Assembly (NCBI GenBank): GCA_913052275.1
Contig: CAJXDX010000091.1
Coordinates: 1 to 6,916 of the forward strand
DNA length: 6,916 bases
Origin: an uncultured Pseudomonadota bacterium
GTDB lineage: Bacteria; SAR324; NAC60-12
Direction: 5' to 3'
The notes under the pieces are model-generated. The model was not told the DNA's origin. It searched no databases and was given only the letters and a program-made list of their open reading frames with translations. Every line of letters starts with the position of its first letter. Positions within the stretch are counted from its first letter, which is position 1. Positions 1 through 5,995 of the stretch are shown here, piece by piece. The position numbers and the translations under genes were made by a program.

Positions 1-1504
1 CAGAAATCTTCCTTCTGGAACGCCAGTCACGATAGAGAGGAACAAGGATGAATGCCAGGGTCGCTATAACCAAAGCAAGCGTCATTGGCCTCTCCCAGAT
101 AAACTGGATGCCGTTGGCGTTACGAATCGCTCTTCCGAAATTATCTTCAAACAGCTGGCCAAGGACAAAGCCGATCAGCATGGGCGGGAGCGGGTAATCT
201 GCAAATCGCATGATGATGGCAAACACACCGAAGCCCAGGAGCAAAAGCAGTTCGGTCGCATTGTTCTGGCCGATGTAGGCTCCGGCCATGGCGAAAAAAA
301 GGACAAAAGGAATCAGGTAGGTCCTCGGAACTGCCAGCAGTCTGGCAATGTAGGGAACCAGCGGCAGGTTGAGGATAAGAAGGATGATGTTGCCGAAGTA
401 CATCGAAAAAATCACCGACCAGAAAACTTCAGGACGATCCTGCATAAGAAGCGGGCCTGGCTGAAGATTTAGGGCGATCAGTGCACCAAGCAGTACCGCC
501 GTTGTTCCGGAACCGGGAATTCCAAGAGTTAAAAGCGGTACAAAAGACCCTGTGCTGGCAGCATTGTTTGCCGTTTCCGGGGCGGCAAGACCCTTGATTG
601 AACCTTGGCCGAATTCCTTACGTTCCTCGGGCTTCGCCAGGTTCCGTTCCACTGCGTATCCGAGGAAGGAGGCAATTGTAGCTCCGGTACCGGGCATCAC
701 GCCAATCAGGAAGCCTTGGATCGACTGCCTTCCGATGACCGGTGCAATCGTTTTTGCTTCCTTAAGGTTAATGCGAAGGTTTGAAATTTCACGAGCTTCC
801 TTGGAACCTCCCTTTTTACCGCGAAGCACATCCAGGGCAAGGAAGAAGGCTTCCGGAACGGCAAAAAGTCCCATTGCAAGAGTGACGAAATGAATTCCGC
901 TCTGCAGGTCGAGCAACCCAAGCGTAAAGCGGGGTGCGTTGAAAAGGGATGATTCCCCCACGGTGGCGAGCATCAGCCCGAGCAGCGTCATCATCAGTGC
1001 CTTGAGTACTTTACCTTTACCAGCAAAAGCGGCTACTGCGGAGAGTCCCACTAGCATCAGCGCAAAGTACTCTGCAGACCAGAAAAGAATAGCGAAACTG
1101 GCCAGGGCTGGAGCAAATCCCATCAGTAAAATGGCCCCGATTGTACCCCCTGAAAAGGAAGAAATCGCAGCAATTGTCAACGCCTTGCCGGCCTGTCCTT
1201 TGCGGGTCATCGGGTATCCATCGAAAGAAGTAGCCACCACCGCAGCTTCTCCGGGGGCATTTATCAGAATTGAGGAAGTCGAACCGCCGAAAATCGCACC
1301 GTAATAAACCCCGGCGAGAAGAATCAGGGTCGTTGAAGGATCTCCGATCTGAATGCTGACGGGGATCATGATCGCCACCACAGACATTGGTCCAAGTCCG
1401 GGAAGCATTCCAATGATAGTTCCGATGAAGCATCCAAGCGCAGCAAATAACATGTTCTGCAGAGTGAAGGCTGTCTGGATCCCCAGAAGCATCTGGTCCC
1501 ACAT
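1..1504 (-). CDS. tctA: Tripartite tricarboxylate transporter large permease TctA (3' end off the window)
   Basis: Large membrane subunit of a TTT-family transporter, expected to carry a tricarboxylate across the inner membrane in symport with a cation after delivery by TctC. I translated the minus strand from the ATG at 1504-1502: 501 codons stay open to the left edge, so only the last few codons and the stop are missing (family length about 500). The protein is almost wholly hydrophobic. It carries the TctA hallmarks: GMLPGLGP at residues 32-39, FGGSTSSILINAPGE at 72-86, GVMPGTGA at 268-275 and GIPGSGTT at 328-335. The Pro-Gly loops at 32-39 and 268-275 fit the two-fold internal repeat known for this family. 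The start is supported by a GAGG Shine-Dalgarno at 1510-1513, five bases upstream, which overlaps the tctB stop. Only 7 bp separate the genes, so translational coupling is likely. Other open frames over this region, on both strands, are shadows. Confidence 0.96.
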   Translation of the reverse strand, partial: MWDQMLLGIQTAFTLQNMLFAALGCFIGTIIGMLPGLGPMSVVAIMIPVSIQIGDPSTTLILLAGVYYGAIFGGSTSSILINAPGEAAVVATSFDGYPMTRKGQAGKALTIAAISSFSGGTIGAILLMGFAPALASFAILFWSAEYFALMLVGLSAVAAFAGKGKVLKALMMTLLGLMLATVGESSLFNAPRFTLGLLDLQSGIHFVTLAMGLFAVPEAFFLALDVLRGKKGGSKEAREISNLRINLKEAKTIAPVIGRQSIQGFLIGVMPGTGATIASFLGYAVERNLAKPEERKEFGQGSIKGLAAPETANNAASTGSFVPLLTLGIPGSGTTAVLLGALIALNLQPGPLLMQDRPEVFWSVIFSMYFGNIILLILNLPLVPYIARLLAVPRTYLIPFVLFFAMAGAYIGQNNATELLLLLGFGVFAIIMRFADYPLPPMLIGFVLGQLFEDNFGRAIRNANGIQFIWERPMTLALVIATLAFILVPLYRDWRSRRKIS

Positions 1505-1511
1505 TATAACC

Positions 1512-2063
1512 TCACTGATAGAAAATCATCGGCCAGGGCCGCATGAAGATGGACAGCACTTCATCCACGAGATACCAAACCAGGAATGATGCAAGACAGG
1601 AAACCGGCAACAAAATCCAGACTTTACGTTCCCCAAGCATTAATCCTCCGATGCTGAGAAACAAGGAGGTTGCAATCAGAAATCCTGCTTGTCTGAGGGA
1701 GAGTGCATAGATTACTGCCAGGATTAAAAGTCCAATACCTTTGCCCCATTCATAATTCTCTGGAGATTCCAGGTATTTTTGATCTGATCCGATAACCTTG
1801 TTTTCCTCACTTGAACTTGAACTTTGACTATCGGGCATCACCAGCAGGACGGCAGAGCAGATCATACCTGCCACGGCCAGTCCGATGGGCAGGGTATTTG
1901 GCTTCATCGCCAGAAACTGTTCGAAAGGCAGAATCCTGTAAGTTAAGGCAAGGTAGCCGTAACAACTGGAAAAAGCCAGCATCCCCAGTGCAATCCAGCG
2001 GTTGATGCTTAGCATGATGAAGAGAAATGGAATTAGGAAACGGGAGGAAACCTCCTCCCGCAT
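1512..2063 (-). CDS. tctB: Tripartite tricarboxylate transporter small membrane subunit TctB
   Basis: Small integral membrane subunit of the TctABC transporter, 183 aa, with four hydrophobic segments at about residues 23-43, 57-76, 108-125 and 128-170 (the last is two helices). A polar, Ser-rich cytoplasmic or periplasmic linker (residues 78-105, including SSSSSEE) separates the two halves, as is usual for TctB. TctB proteins are poorly conserved, so the call rests mainly on size, topology and position between tctC and tctA. The ATG at 2063-2061 is preferred because GGAGA lies at 2071-2075, seven bases upstream. The in-frame Met17 (MLSINRW) has no Shine-Dalgarno but would also leave all TM segments intact. 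The start is 15 bp after the tctC stop. Codons 2-8 form a perfect hairpin (separate entry), which may lower expression relative to tctC. Confidence 0.9.
   Translation of the reverse strand: MREEVSSRFLIPFLFIMLSINRWIALGMLAFSSCYGYLALTYRILPFEQFLAMKPNTLPIGLAVAGMICSAVLLVMPDSQSSSSSEENKVIGSDQKYLESPENYEWGKGIGLLILAVIYALSLRQAGFLIATSLFLSIGGLMLGERKVWILLPVSCLASFLVWYLVDEVLSIFMRPWPMIFYQ
2041..2060 (-). promoter_or_regulatory. Perfect 8-bp hairpin in the tctB translation start region
   Basis: On the minus strand CGGGAGGA, loop GGTT, TCCTCCCG forms a perfect eight-pair, mostly G-C stem. It begins directly after the tctB ATG (2063-2061) and 18 bases after the tctC stop. It is followed by TTTCCTAATT, too poor in T for a convincing intrinsic terminator. 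Two roles are plausible: damping translation of tctB, or blocking 3' exonucleases so that tctC mRNA outlasts the membrane-subunit part, as in other binding-protein operons. A ribosome terminating on tctC would abut the stem and could open it. Confidence 0.6.
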
Positions 2064-2078
2064 TAAAACGTCTCCGGA

Positions 2079-3047
2079 TTACAGGAATCCAAGTTCGCGC
2101 ATAAGGTTGCCAATGACTTCTTCCTGAGAAGAAAGGAAGTCCATGAAACTGTCACCTGGATTATGAATGTTGACCCATCCGTTTCTTGCACGGACCTTTT
2201 CCCATTCCGGAGTGTCATACATCTTGCCCAGTACTTCTATGTATGCACGGCGTTTGTTGCTGGGAAGATCAGGAGCAGCAAAAAATCCGCGCCAGTTGAC
2301 GAATGTCGCATCATAACCCTGTTCTTTCAAAGTCGGGGCGTTAGGGGCTGCAGGTACTCGCTCATTGGAAGTAACACCAATGATACGTACCTTTCCAGCC
2401 TGCTCCAATGCCACAGCTTCTGAAAAACCGGTGGACAGTGCATCGATTTCTCCTGAAAGCAATGCTGCCATTGCCTTTCCTCCTGCATCGAAGGGGATGT
2501 ATTTAACTTTGGTTGGATCGGCACCAGCCGCCTTGAATGCCATTGCGGCTACCAGGTGGTCCATCCCTCCCGGAACAGAACCTCCGCCGATGGCGACGTC
2601 ACTGGGATTTTTCTTGTAGGCTTTCACCAGGTCGTCAAAATTTCCCAGCGAGCTTCCCGAGTTGACCACCAGTGCCGCATAGTCGCCAATTGTACCGGAA
2701 ATGAGGGTCAGATCCCTGAAATTCTGAGGGAAGACCTTGGTCAATGAACGTATCACGATCGGGGTCGAGTTGACCATCAAAGTACCGTGATTGCTTTTAG
2801 AATTTTCAATCAGGTAACCGATTGCTTTACCCCCGCCGCCACCGGACATATTTTCATAAGTGGCGCTATCAATTAACCCTGATTTGGTAAGGGCTTCTCC
2901 TGTACCTCTTGCCGTACCATCCCATCCTCCTCCTGCTCCGCCAGGAATCAGGAAATGAATTTTATTAATTTCCATCGCAGAAAGGCTGCCTGTGGAAATA
3001 GCAAAAGAGGCAACTGCCAATACAATTGATTTAGCAATATTTTTCAT
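2079..3047 (-). CDS. tctC: Tricarboxylate-binding periplasmic protein TctC (Bug-type solute-binding protein)
   Basis: Periplasmic solute receptor of the TTT transporter, 322 aa, the usual family length. Residues 1-24 form a Sec signal peptide: Lys2 and Lys6, a hydrophobic core, and a likely cleavage after SLSA at Ala24. There is no lipobox Cys. The mature start is followed by the Bug/TctC ligand loop PGGAGGGWD at residues 35-43 and by GGGSVPGGMDH in the middle of the protein, both typical of proteins that wrap around carboxylate ligands. The ATG at 3047-3045 has a strong AGGAGA Shine-Dalgarno at 3053-3058, five bases upstream, and is the first gene of the tctCBA operon. A Bug protein can bind citrate, other di- or tricarboxylates, or unrelated acids, so the substrate is not fixed by this sequence alone. 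The adjacent CitA-type sensor favours citrate or a close relative (inference). Confidence 0.96.
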   Translation of the reverse strand: MKNIAKSIVLAVASFAISTGSLSAMEINKIHFLIPGGAGGGWDGTARGTGEALTKSGLIDSATYENMSGGGGGKAIGYLIENSKSNHGTLMVNSTPIVIRSLTKVFPQNFRDLTLISGTIGDYAALVVNSGSSLGNFDDLVKAYKKNPSDVAIGGGSVPGGMDHLVAAMAFKAAGADPTKVKYIPFDAGGKAMAALLSGEIDALSTGFSEAVALEQAGKVRIIGVTSNERVPAAPNAPTLKEQGYDATFVNWRGFFAAPDLPSNKRRAYIEVLGKMYDTPEWEKVRARNGWVNIHNPGDSFMDFLSSQEEVIGNLMRELGFL

Positions 3048-3067
3048 ATTGTTCTCCTAAAATGATA

Positions 3068-3096
3068 ATTATAGTAATCCTGGTTTTTCAAAACTG
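3068..3096 (-). promoter_or_regulatory. Candidate tctC promoter with weak -35
   Basis: On the minus strand a perfect TATAAT (3068-3073) sits 17 bp downstream of CAGTTT (3091-3096), a poor match to TTGACA. Transcription would start near 3061 and give a very short leader that still includes the AGGAGA ribosome binding site. A weak -35 under a perfect -10 is what an activator-dependent promoter looks like. The -35 element lies inside a small inverted repeat, AAAAC-T-GTTTT (3090-3100). The DNA is A/T-rich, so a chance -10 is possible. Confidence 0.4.
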
Positions 3097-3120
3097 TTTT
3101 TAATAGCCAGAAACACAGAA

Positions 3121-3156
3121 TGAATTTATGCGTAGATCTAACAGGAAATAAATTCA
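3121..3156. repeat. 9-bp inverted repeat, candidate operator in the divergent region
   Basis: TGAATTTAT (3121-3129) and ATAAATTCA (3148-3156) are perfect inverted copies, 18 bp apart, with 27 bp (about 2.5 helical turns) between arm centres. The palindrome TAGATCTA (3133-3140) lies between them. The element sits about 60-95 bp upstream of the predicted tctC start, where a response regulator would bind to activate transcription. Binding by the adjacent CitB-type regulator is inference. Confidence 0.4.
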
Positions 3157-3277
3157 GATCACAGCATTTTCACTACTAACACCAGCAGATTATGAATAGA
3201 ATCATGCTTTGGTGCATTCACGAACCACTGATGCTAAACTAGGAAGCAAAACAAGTATAGTTTGCGAAGTTAAAAAA

Positions 3278-3313
3278 TGTTCATTTTGTTTTAATCATTT
3301 TGTTCATTTTGTT
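3278..3313. repeat. Direct repeats of TCATTTTGTT upstream of the kinase gene
   Basis: TGTTCATTTTGTT occurs twice exactly, at 3278-3290 and 3301-3313 (23 bp apart). The core TCATTTTGTT occurs a third time at 3295-3304, overlapping the last copy by one base. The cluster lies 24-59 bp before the kinase start codon. Tandem A/T-rich half-sites of this kind are common targets of CitB/DcuR-family regulators, so autoregulation is a reasonable guess. I found no copy near the tctC promoter. Confidence 0.5.
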
Positions 3314-3316
3314 CAC

Positions 3317-3330
3317 AATTAATTTTTAAA
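3317..3330 (+). promoter_or_regulatory. A/T-rich leader motif before the kinase start (copy 1)
   Basis: AATTAATTTTTAAA ends six bases before the kinase ATG (3337). It is identical to 4957-4970, which ends six bases before the regulator ATG. Neither leader contains a GGAG-type Shine-Dalgarno, whereas the tct genes and the HTH gene do. The motif may act as an unstructured A/U-rich ribosome entry site. Confidence 0.45.
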
Positions 3331-3336
3331 GAAAAA

Positions 3337-4962
3337 ATGAAAAATACATCCAATACCATTTCGTTCCCTAGTAATTTAATCCACAGAACGCTTCATGGAC
3401 GCATGCTGTCACTAATGTTTCTTTTGCTTGGTGCATTGATCGGCATTACGTGGCTGATGGTTTACATAATGGTTTCTTCAATCCTGGAAGAGTATATCGG
3501 TCGGAATGCCCTCAATGTTTCGAAGGCAGTATCTCTGACAACAGTAGTACAGGAAGGATTAAAAAATAAAAACTCATCTAAAATACAAATGTATGCTGAA
3601 TCAGTGAGGAAAGCTACCGGGGCACGGTTTGTAGTGGTTGGTGACCACGAAGGCAGGCGCTACAGTCATCCGGTGCCTGAGCGGATCGGAAAGTTTATGG
3701 TCGGCGGAGACAATCCTCGTGCTCTGGAAAAAGGTGAAGCGTATGTTTCCAAGGCAGTTGGAACACTTGGTCCGTCGATGCGTGGTAAAGTTCCAATATT
3801 TGATGATGCGGGTAAGGTGATTGGGGTGGTCTCTGTTGGATATTTGCAGGAAACTGTAGAAAGTGTCACCGAGGGCCATTTGCAACGTGTTTTGTTATGG
3901 GTATGCGGCCTTTTTTTGCTTGGAGGAATTGGCACATGGTTTATTTCAATGGATGTTAAGCGTTCTATTTTCGGTCTTGAACCTTCAGAAATTGCACGTT
4001 TATTCAGGGAACGTAATGCTATATTGGAATCCATTAAGGAAGGAGTGGTTGCAATAAACCATGAAGGACGGGTAACTATGCTCGACCATGAAGCCGCCAA
4101 GATTCTGGATATCCCTCCTGAATCAGGTATAGGTACGCCGGTCAAGACAATCTTTCCACAAACAAAGATGCTGGAAGTTTTACAAAGCGGGGAAGGACAA
4201 TACGATCAGGAAATGCTGATTGGCGGAATTGAGGTAATAGTCAACCGAGTACCTATTTGGCAGAATGATAAAGTAACCGGGGTAGTATCAAGCTTTCGTC
4301 GTAAAGAGGAAATAGACAGGATGGCTAAGGAACTTTCCCAGATTCAAGAATATTCAGAAGCTTTGAGAGCCCAAACTCACGAATATTCCAACAAACTGCA
4401 CACACTAGCAGGGCTGATTCAGCTTGGTTCTTACCGTGAAGCCCTTGATTTGATTGGTCAGGAGACTTCAGGATATCAGGAACTCCTGGAAATACTGGCT
4501 GTCAAAGTTCCGGACCCGTTATTATCTGCTATTATTTTAGGCAAGTACAACCGTGCACAGGAAATGCGGGTTGATTTTCAACTTGATCCTGAAAGCAGCA
4601 TGATCGATATTCCGGAAAGTATTAATCGGGAAAAAATAGTTACCATCATAGGTAATTTGCTGGAAAATGCTATAGAAGCTGCACAGGAAAACATATCCGG
4701 ACCCCACACGGTGAAGCTTTCAATGACAGATTATGGGAATGATCTTATTTTTGAGGTGGAAGATTCCGGTCAAGGGGTTGATGAAAAATCAGTTGATTTA
4801 TCTTTCCAGCATGGTTTTTCAACTAAATCCGGGACTGGAAGGGGTGTTGGGCTTTCACTTGTACACGAAAATTTGAAATTTTTTGGAGGACAATTGACTG
4901 CAGCCCGCAGCAACATAGGCGGAATGCGATTTACAATCTATATCCCTAAACATCCAAATTAA
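3337..4962 (+). CDS. citA: CitA/DpiB-type sensor histidine kinase, predicted citrate/tricarboxylate sensor
   Basis: Membrane sensor kinase of 541 aa. The order is TM1 (about 24-48), a periplasmic Cache/PAS ligand domain (about 49-180), TM2 (about 184-204), a cytoplasmic PAS domain (about 222-322), an H-box with the likely phospho-acceptor His348 in AQTHEYSNKLH, and a C-terminal HATPase. The HATPase shows N-box Asn440/Asn444, DSGQG at 476-480 and GTGRGVGL at 499-506. The ligand domain has RYSHP (108-112), GTLGPSMRGK (142-151) and GVVSVGYL (163-170). Arg108/His111 and Arg149/Lys151 have exactly the spacing of Arg66/His69 and Arg107/Lys109, the citrate-binding residues of Klebsiella CitA (recalled). 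Citrate or a related tricarboxylate is the best ligand guess, although DcuS/DctS-type ligands are not excluded. It is divergent from tctCBA and 14 bp before its regulator. There is no Shine-Dalgarno; the leader is A-rich. Confidence 0.93.
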   Translation: MKNTSNTISFPSNLIHRTLHGRMLSLMFLLLGALIGITWLMVYIMVSSILEEYIGRNALNVSKAVSLTTVVQEGLKNKNSSKIQMYAESVRKATGARFVVVGDHEGRRYSHPVPERIGKFMVGGDNPRALEKGEAYVSKAVGTLGPSMRGKVPIFDDAGKVIGVVSVGYLQETVESVTEGHLQRVLLWVCGLFLLGGIGTWFISMDVKRSIFGLEPSEIARLFRERNAILESIKEGVVAINHEGRVTMLDHEAAKILDIPPESGIGTPVKTIFPQTKMLEVLQSGEGQYDQEMLIGGIEVIVNRVPIWQNDKVTGVVSSFRRKEEIDRMAKELSQIQEYSEALRAQTHEYSNKLHTLAGLIQLGSYREALDLIGQETSGYQELLEILAVKVPDPLLSAIILGKYNRAQEMRVDFQLDPESSMIDIPESINREKIVTIIGNLLENAIEAAQENISGPHTVKLSMTDYGNDLIFEVEDSGQGVDEKSVDLSFQHGFSTKSGTGRGVGLSLVHENLKFFGGQLTAARSNIGGMRFTIYIPKHPN

Positions 4963-4970
4963 TTTTTAAA
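4957..4970 (+). promoter_or_regulatory. A/T-rich leader motif before the response regulator start (copy 2)
   Basis: This is an exact copy of AATTAATTTTTAAA at 3317-3330, at the same six-base distance from the ATG (4977). It overlaps the kinase stop codon (TAA at 4960-4962), so it is partly coding here, which makes the identity harder to dismiss as shared intergenic composition. Confidence 0.45.
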
Positions 4971-4976
4971 TGTAAT

Positions 4977-5663
4977 ATGAATCTGCGTGTACTGATTATT
5001 GATGACGATATTCGTATTGCGGAAATACACCGTCGATATGTTGAAAAAATTGAAGGATTTGAAGTGGTTGGCATTGCCAACAACCTTGAAGATGCACAGT
5101 CTCAACTGGATGTTCTTGAACCAGATTTGTTGTTGCTGGATATTTTCTTTCCCGAAGGCAGTGGCTTGGAATTTTTAAAAAAGGCACGTATGCACAGTAA
5201 GCAGGTAGATGTTATTCCTATCACTGCGGCAAAGGAAGTTAATTTGTTCAACGAAGCAATCCATGGAGGAGTATTTGATTACATACTCAAGCCAGTAGTA
5301 TTTACAAGATTTCAGACAACTTTAGAACGTTATCGGCAAACAAAAAATCAACTTTTAAACATTGATCAGCTCGATCAGTCAGAAGTTGACAGGGCACTTC
5401 ACACAGCAAGTGGGGACTTGAGTAAGTTTCAAGAATTGCCTAAAGGTATAGACAGGCTTACTTTAGAAAAAGTACAACAAGTTTTAAGTTCAGTTCAAAT
5501 TCCGGGATTAACTTCGGAAGAAGTAGCTTCTCAGATAGGAGCAAGCCGCACCACTGTCAGGCGCTATCTTGAATATTTAGTTTCACAGATGATTTTAGAT
5601 GTGGACATAAGCTATGGGGGAGTGGGCCGTCCGGAGCGTCGTTATTTCAGAAAGAAGCATTGA
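4977..5663 (+). CDS. citB: CitB/DpiA-type response regulator, partner of the upstream kinase
   Basis: Cytoplasmic transcriptional regulator of 228 aa (citB here means the response regulator, not an enzyme). The receiver domain (about 1-120) has the acidic pocket Asp9-Asp11, phospho-acceptor Asp55 in LLLLDIFFPEGSG, Thr83 and Lys105-Pro106, so all conserved residues are present. A linker leads to a C-terminal helix-turn-helix (about 160-222) with the subfamily signature LTSEEVASQIGASRTTVRRY followed by GGVGRPERRY, which marks the CitB/DcuR/DctR group. It lies 14 bp after the kinase stop, so the two form one operon. The likely target is the divergent 3048-3336 region, and hence tctCBA (inference). 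The ATG has no Shine-Dalgarno and is preceded by the same A/T-rich 14-mer as the kinase start. An upstream ATG at 4970 is followed directly by a stop codon and is not a start. Confidence 0.94.
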   Translation: MNLRVLIIDDDIRIAEIHRRYVEKIEGFEVVGIANNLEDAQSQLDVLEPDLLLLDIFFPEGSGLEFLKKARMHSKQVDVIPITAAKEVNLFNEAIHGGVFDYILKPVVFTRFQTTLERYRQTKNQLLNIDQLDQSEVDRALHTASGDLSKFQELPKGIDRLTLEKVQQVLSSVQIPGLTSEEVASQIGASRTTVRRYLEYLVSQMILDVDISYGGVGRPERRYFRKKH

Positions 5664-5675
5664 GATGCTTTTTTT
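5651..5675 (+). terminator. Intrinsic terminator of the kinase-regulator operon, with the stop codon in its loop
   Basis: AAGCAT (5655-5660), loop TGAG (5661-5664) and ATGCTT (5665-5670) form a six-pair stem that runs into seven T residues (5669-5675). The stem can lengthen with A-T pairs and one G-T wobble using the preceding AAAG. The loop begins with the regulator's TGA stop codon (5661-5663). The stem is short and low in G+C but the T tract is good. Further T runs follow at 5683-5690 and 5698-5705. Confidence 0.65.
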
Positions 5676-5780
5676 AATTGTATTTTTTTTGTTATAATTT
5701 TTTTTAATAAACAGTGCCTACTTGCAGAATTATAAAACAATATGGTTAAAGCGTAATTTTATGGAAATTACAGCGAATTT

Positions 5781-5930
5781 GAATTTCTATTCAGAAGTGG
5801 ACTGTATCCGACCAATTATATAATATGTTTGACATTTTTGAATAATTGATATAGCATATGCAAAGCTCAGGAAAGGAAGTGCCCCAAAGACCTTTGAAAG
5901 TTCACGGGTCTGTATAAGAGAATTTCTATT
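5781..5930. repeat. 11-bp direct repeat flanking the HTH-gene promoter
   Basis: GAATTTCTATT occurs at 5781-5791 and again at 5920-5930, 139 bp apart and either side of the predicted promoter (5829-5857). An exact 11-mer is uncommon by chance in 330 bp, though the A/T bias raises the odds. It may be a pair of binding sites, but no function can be assigned. Confidence 0.45.
5829..5857 (+). promoter_or_regulatory. Predicted sigma-70-type promoter of the tandem-HTH gene
   Basis: A perfect TTGACA (5829-5834) is followed after 17 bp by TAGCAT (5852-5857), four of six matches to TATAAT. Transcription would start near 5864. Palindromes lie just upstream (5815-5824) and over the -10 end (5854-5861), positions where an autoregulatory XRE protein could block or modulate RNA polymerase (inference). 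Confidence 0.5.
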
Positions 5931-5995
5931 ACAATGGGGGAGAAAAAAAACTTTACTGTGCACAAATTTAATTATTAACAAAACAAGAGGATTAA

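Larger units (their letters stand above)
5664..5995. other. 332-bp A/T-rich intergenic region holding the HTH-gene promoter and small repeats
   Basis: No convincing gene is present. Beyond the terminator at its left end I see several short elements: an inverted repeat GTAATTT-tatgg-AAATTAC (5753-5771), tandem GAATTT (5775-5786), the palindrome ATTATATAAT (5815-5824), the promoter (5829-5857), the palindrome GCATATGC (5854-5861) overlapping its -10 end, and an 11-bp direct repeat (5781-5791 and 5920-5930). The promoter would leave a leader of about 130 nt before the HTH start. It has only weak structure, for example AGACC/GGTCT at 5888-5892 and 5907-5911 with a 14-nt loop. It matches no riboswitch I recognise. 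Confidence 0.55.

Noticed and set aside
552..1304. Plus-strand open frames at 552-893 and 939-1304 antisense to tctA
   Set aside because: Their composition mirrors the opposite strand of a hydrophobic gene, with no ribosome site or recognisable domain.
1017..1502. 161-codon open frame on the minus strand within the tctA region
   Set aside because: It lies in a different minus-strand frame from the true TctA reading, starts two bases from the tctA ATG and gives Cys/Arg/Asp-rich non-family protein. The tctA frame gives an unmistakable permease.
3213..3227. Sigma-54-like sequence on the minus strand (TGG...TGC) upstream of tctC
   Set aside because: The GG and GC are separated by nine bases, not ten, and the response regulator has no sigma-54 interaction domain.
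3666..4145. 159-codon minus-strand frame inside the kinase gene
   Set aside because: It overlaps the kinase ligand and PAS domains completely, and its Pro/Ser/Thr-rich translation shows no domain.
5858..5917. 19-codon plus-strand frame (MQSSGKEVPQRPLKVHGSV)
   Set aside because: Its ATG overlaps the predicted -10 element, so it would not be in that transcript, and no ribosome site precedes it.
5787..5981. 64-codon minus-strand frame in the intergenic region
   Set aside because: There is no Shine-Dalgarno or recognisable domain. It spans the promoter and leader of the HTH gene, and its composition follows the A/T-rich DNA.
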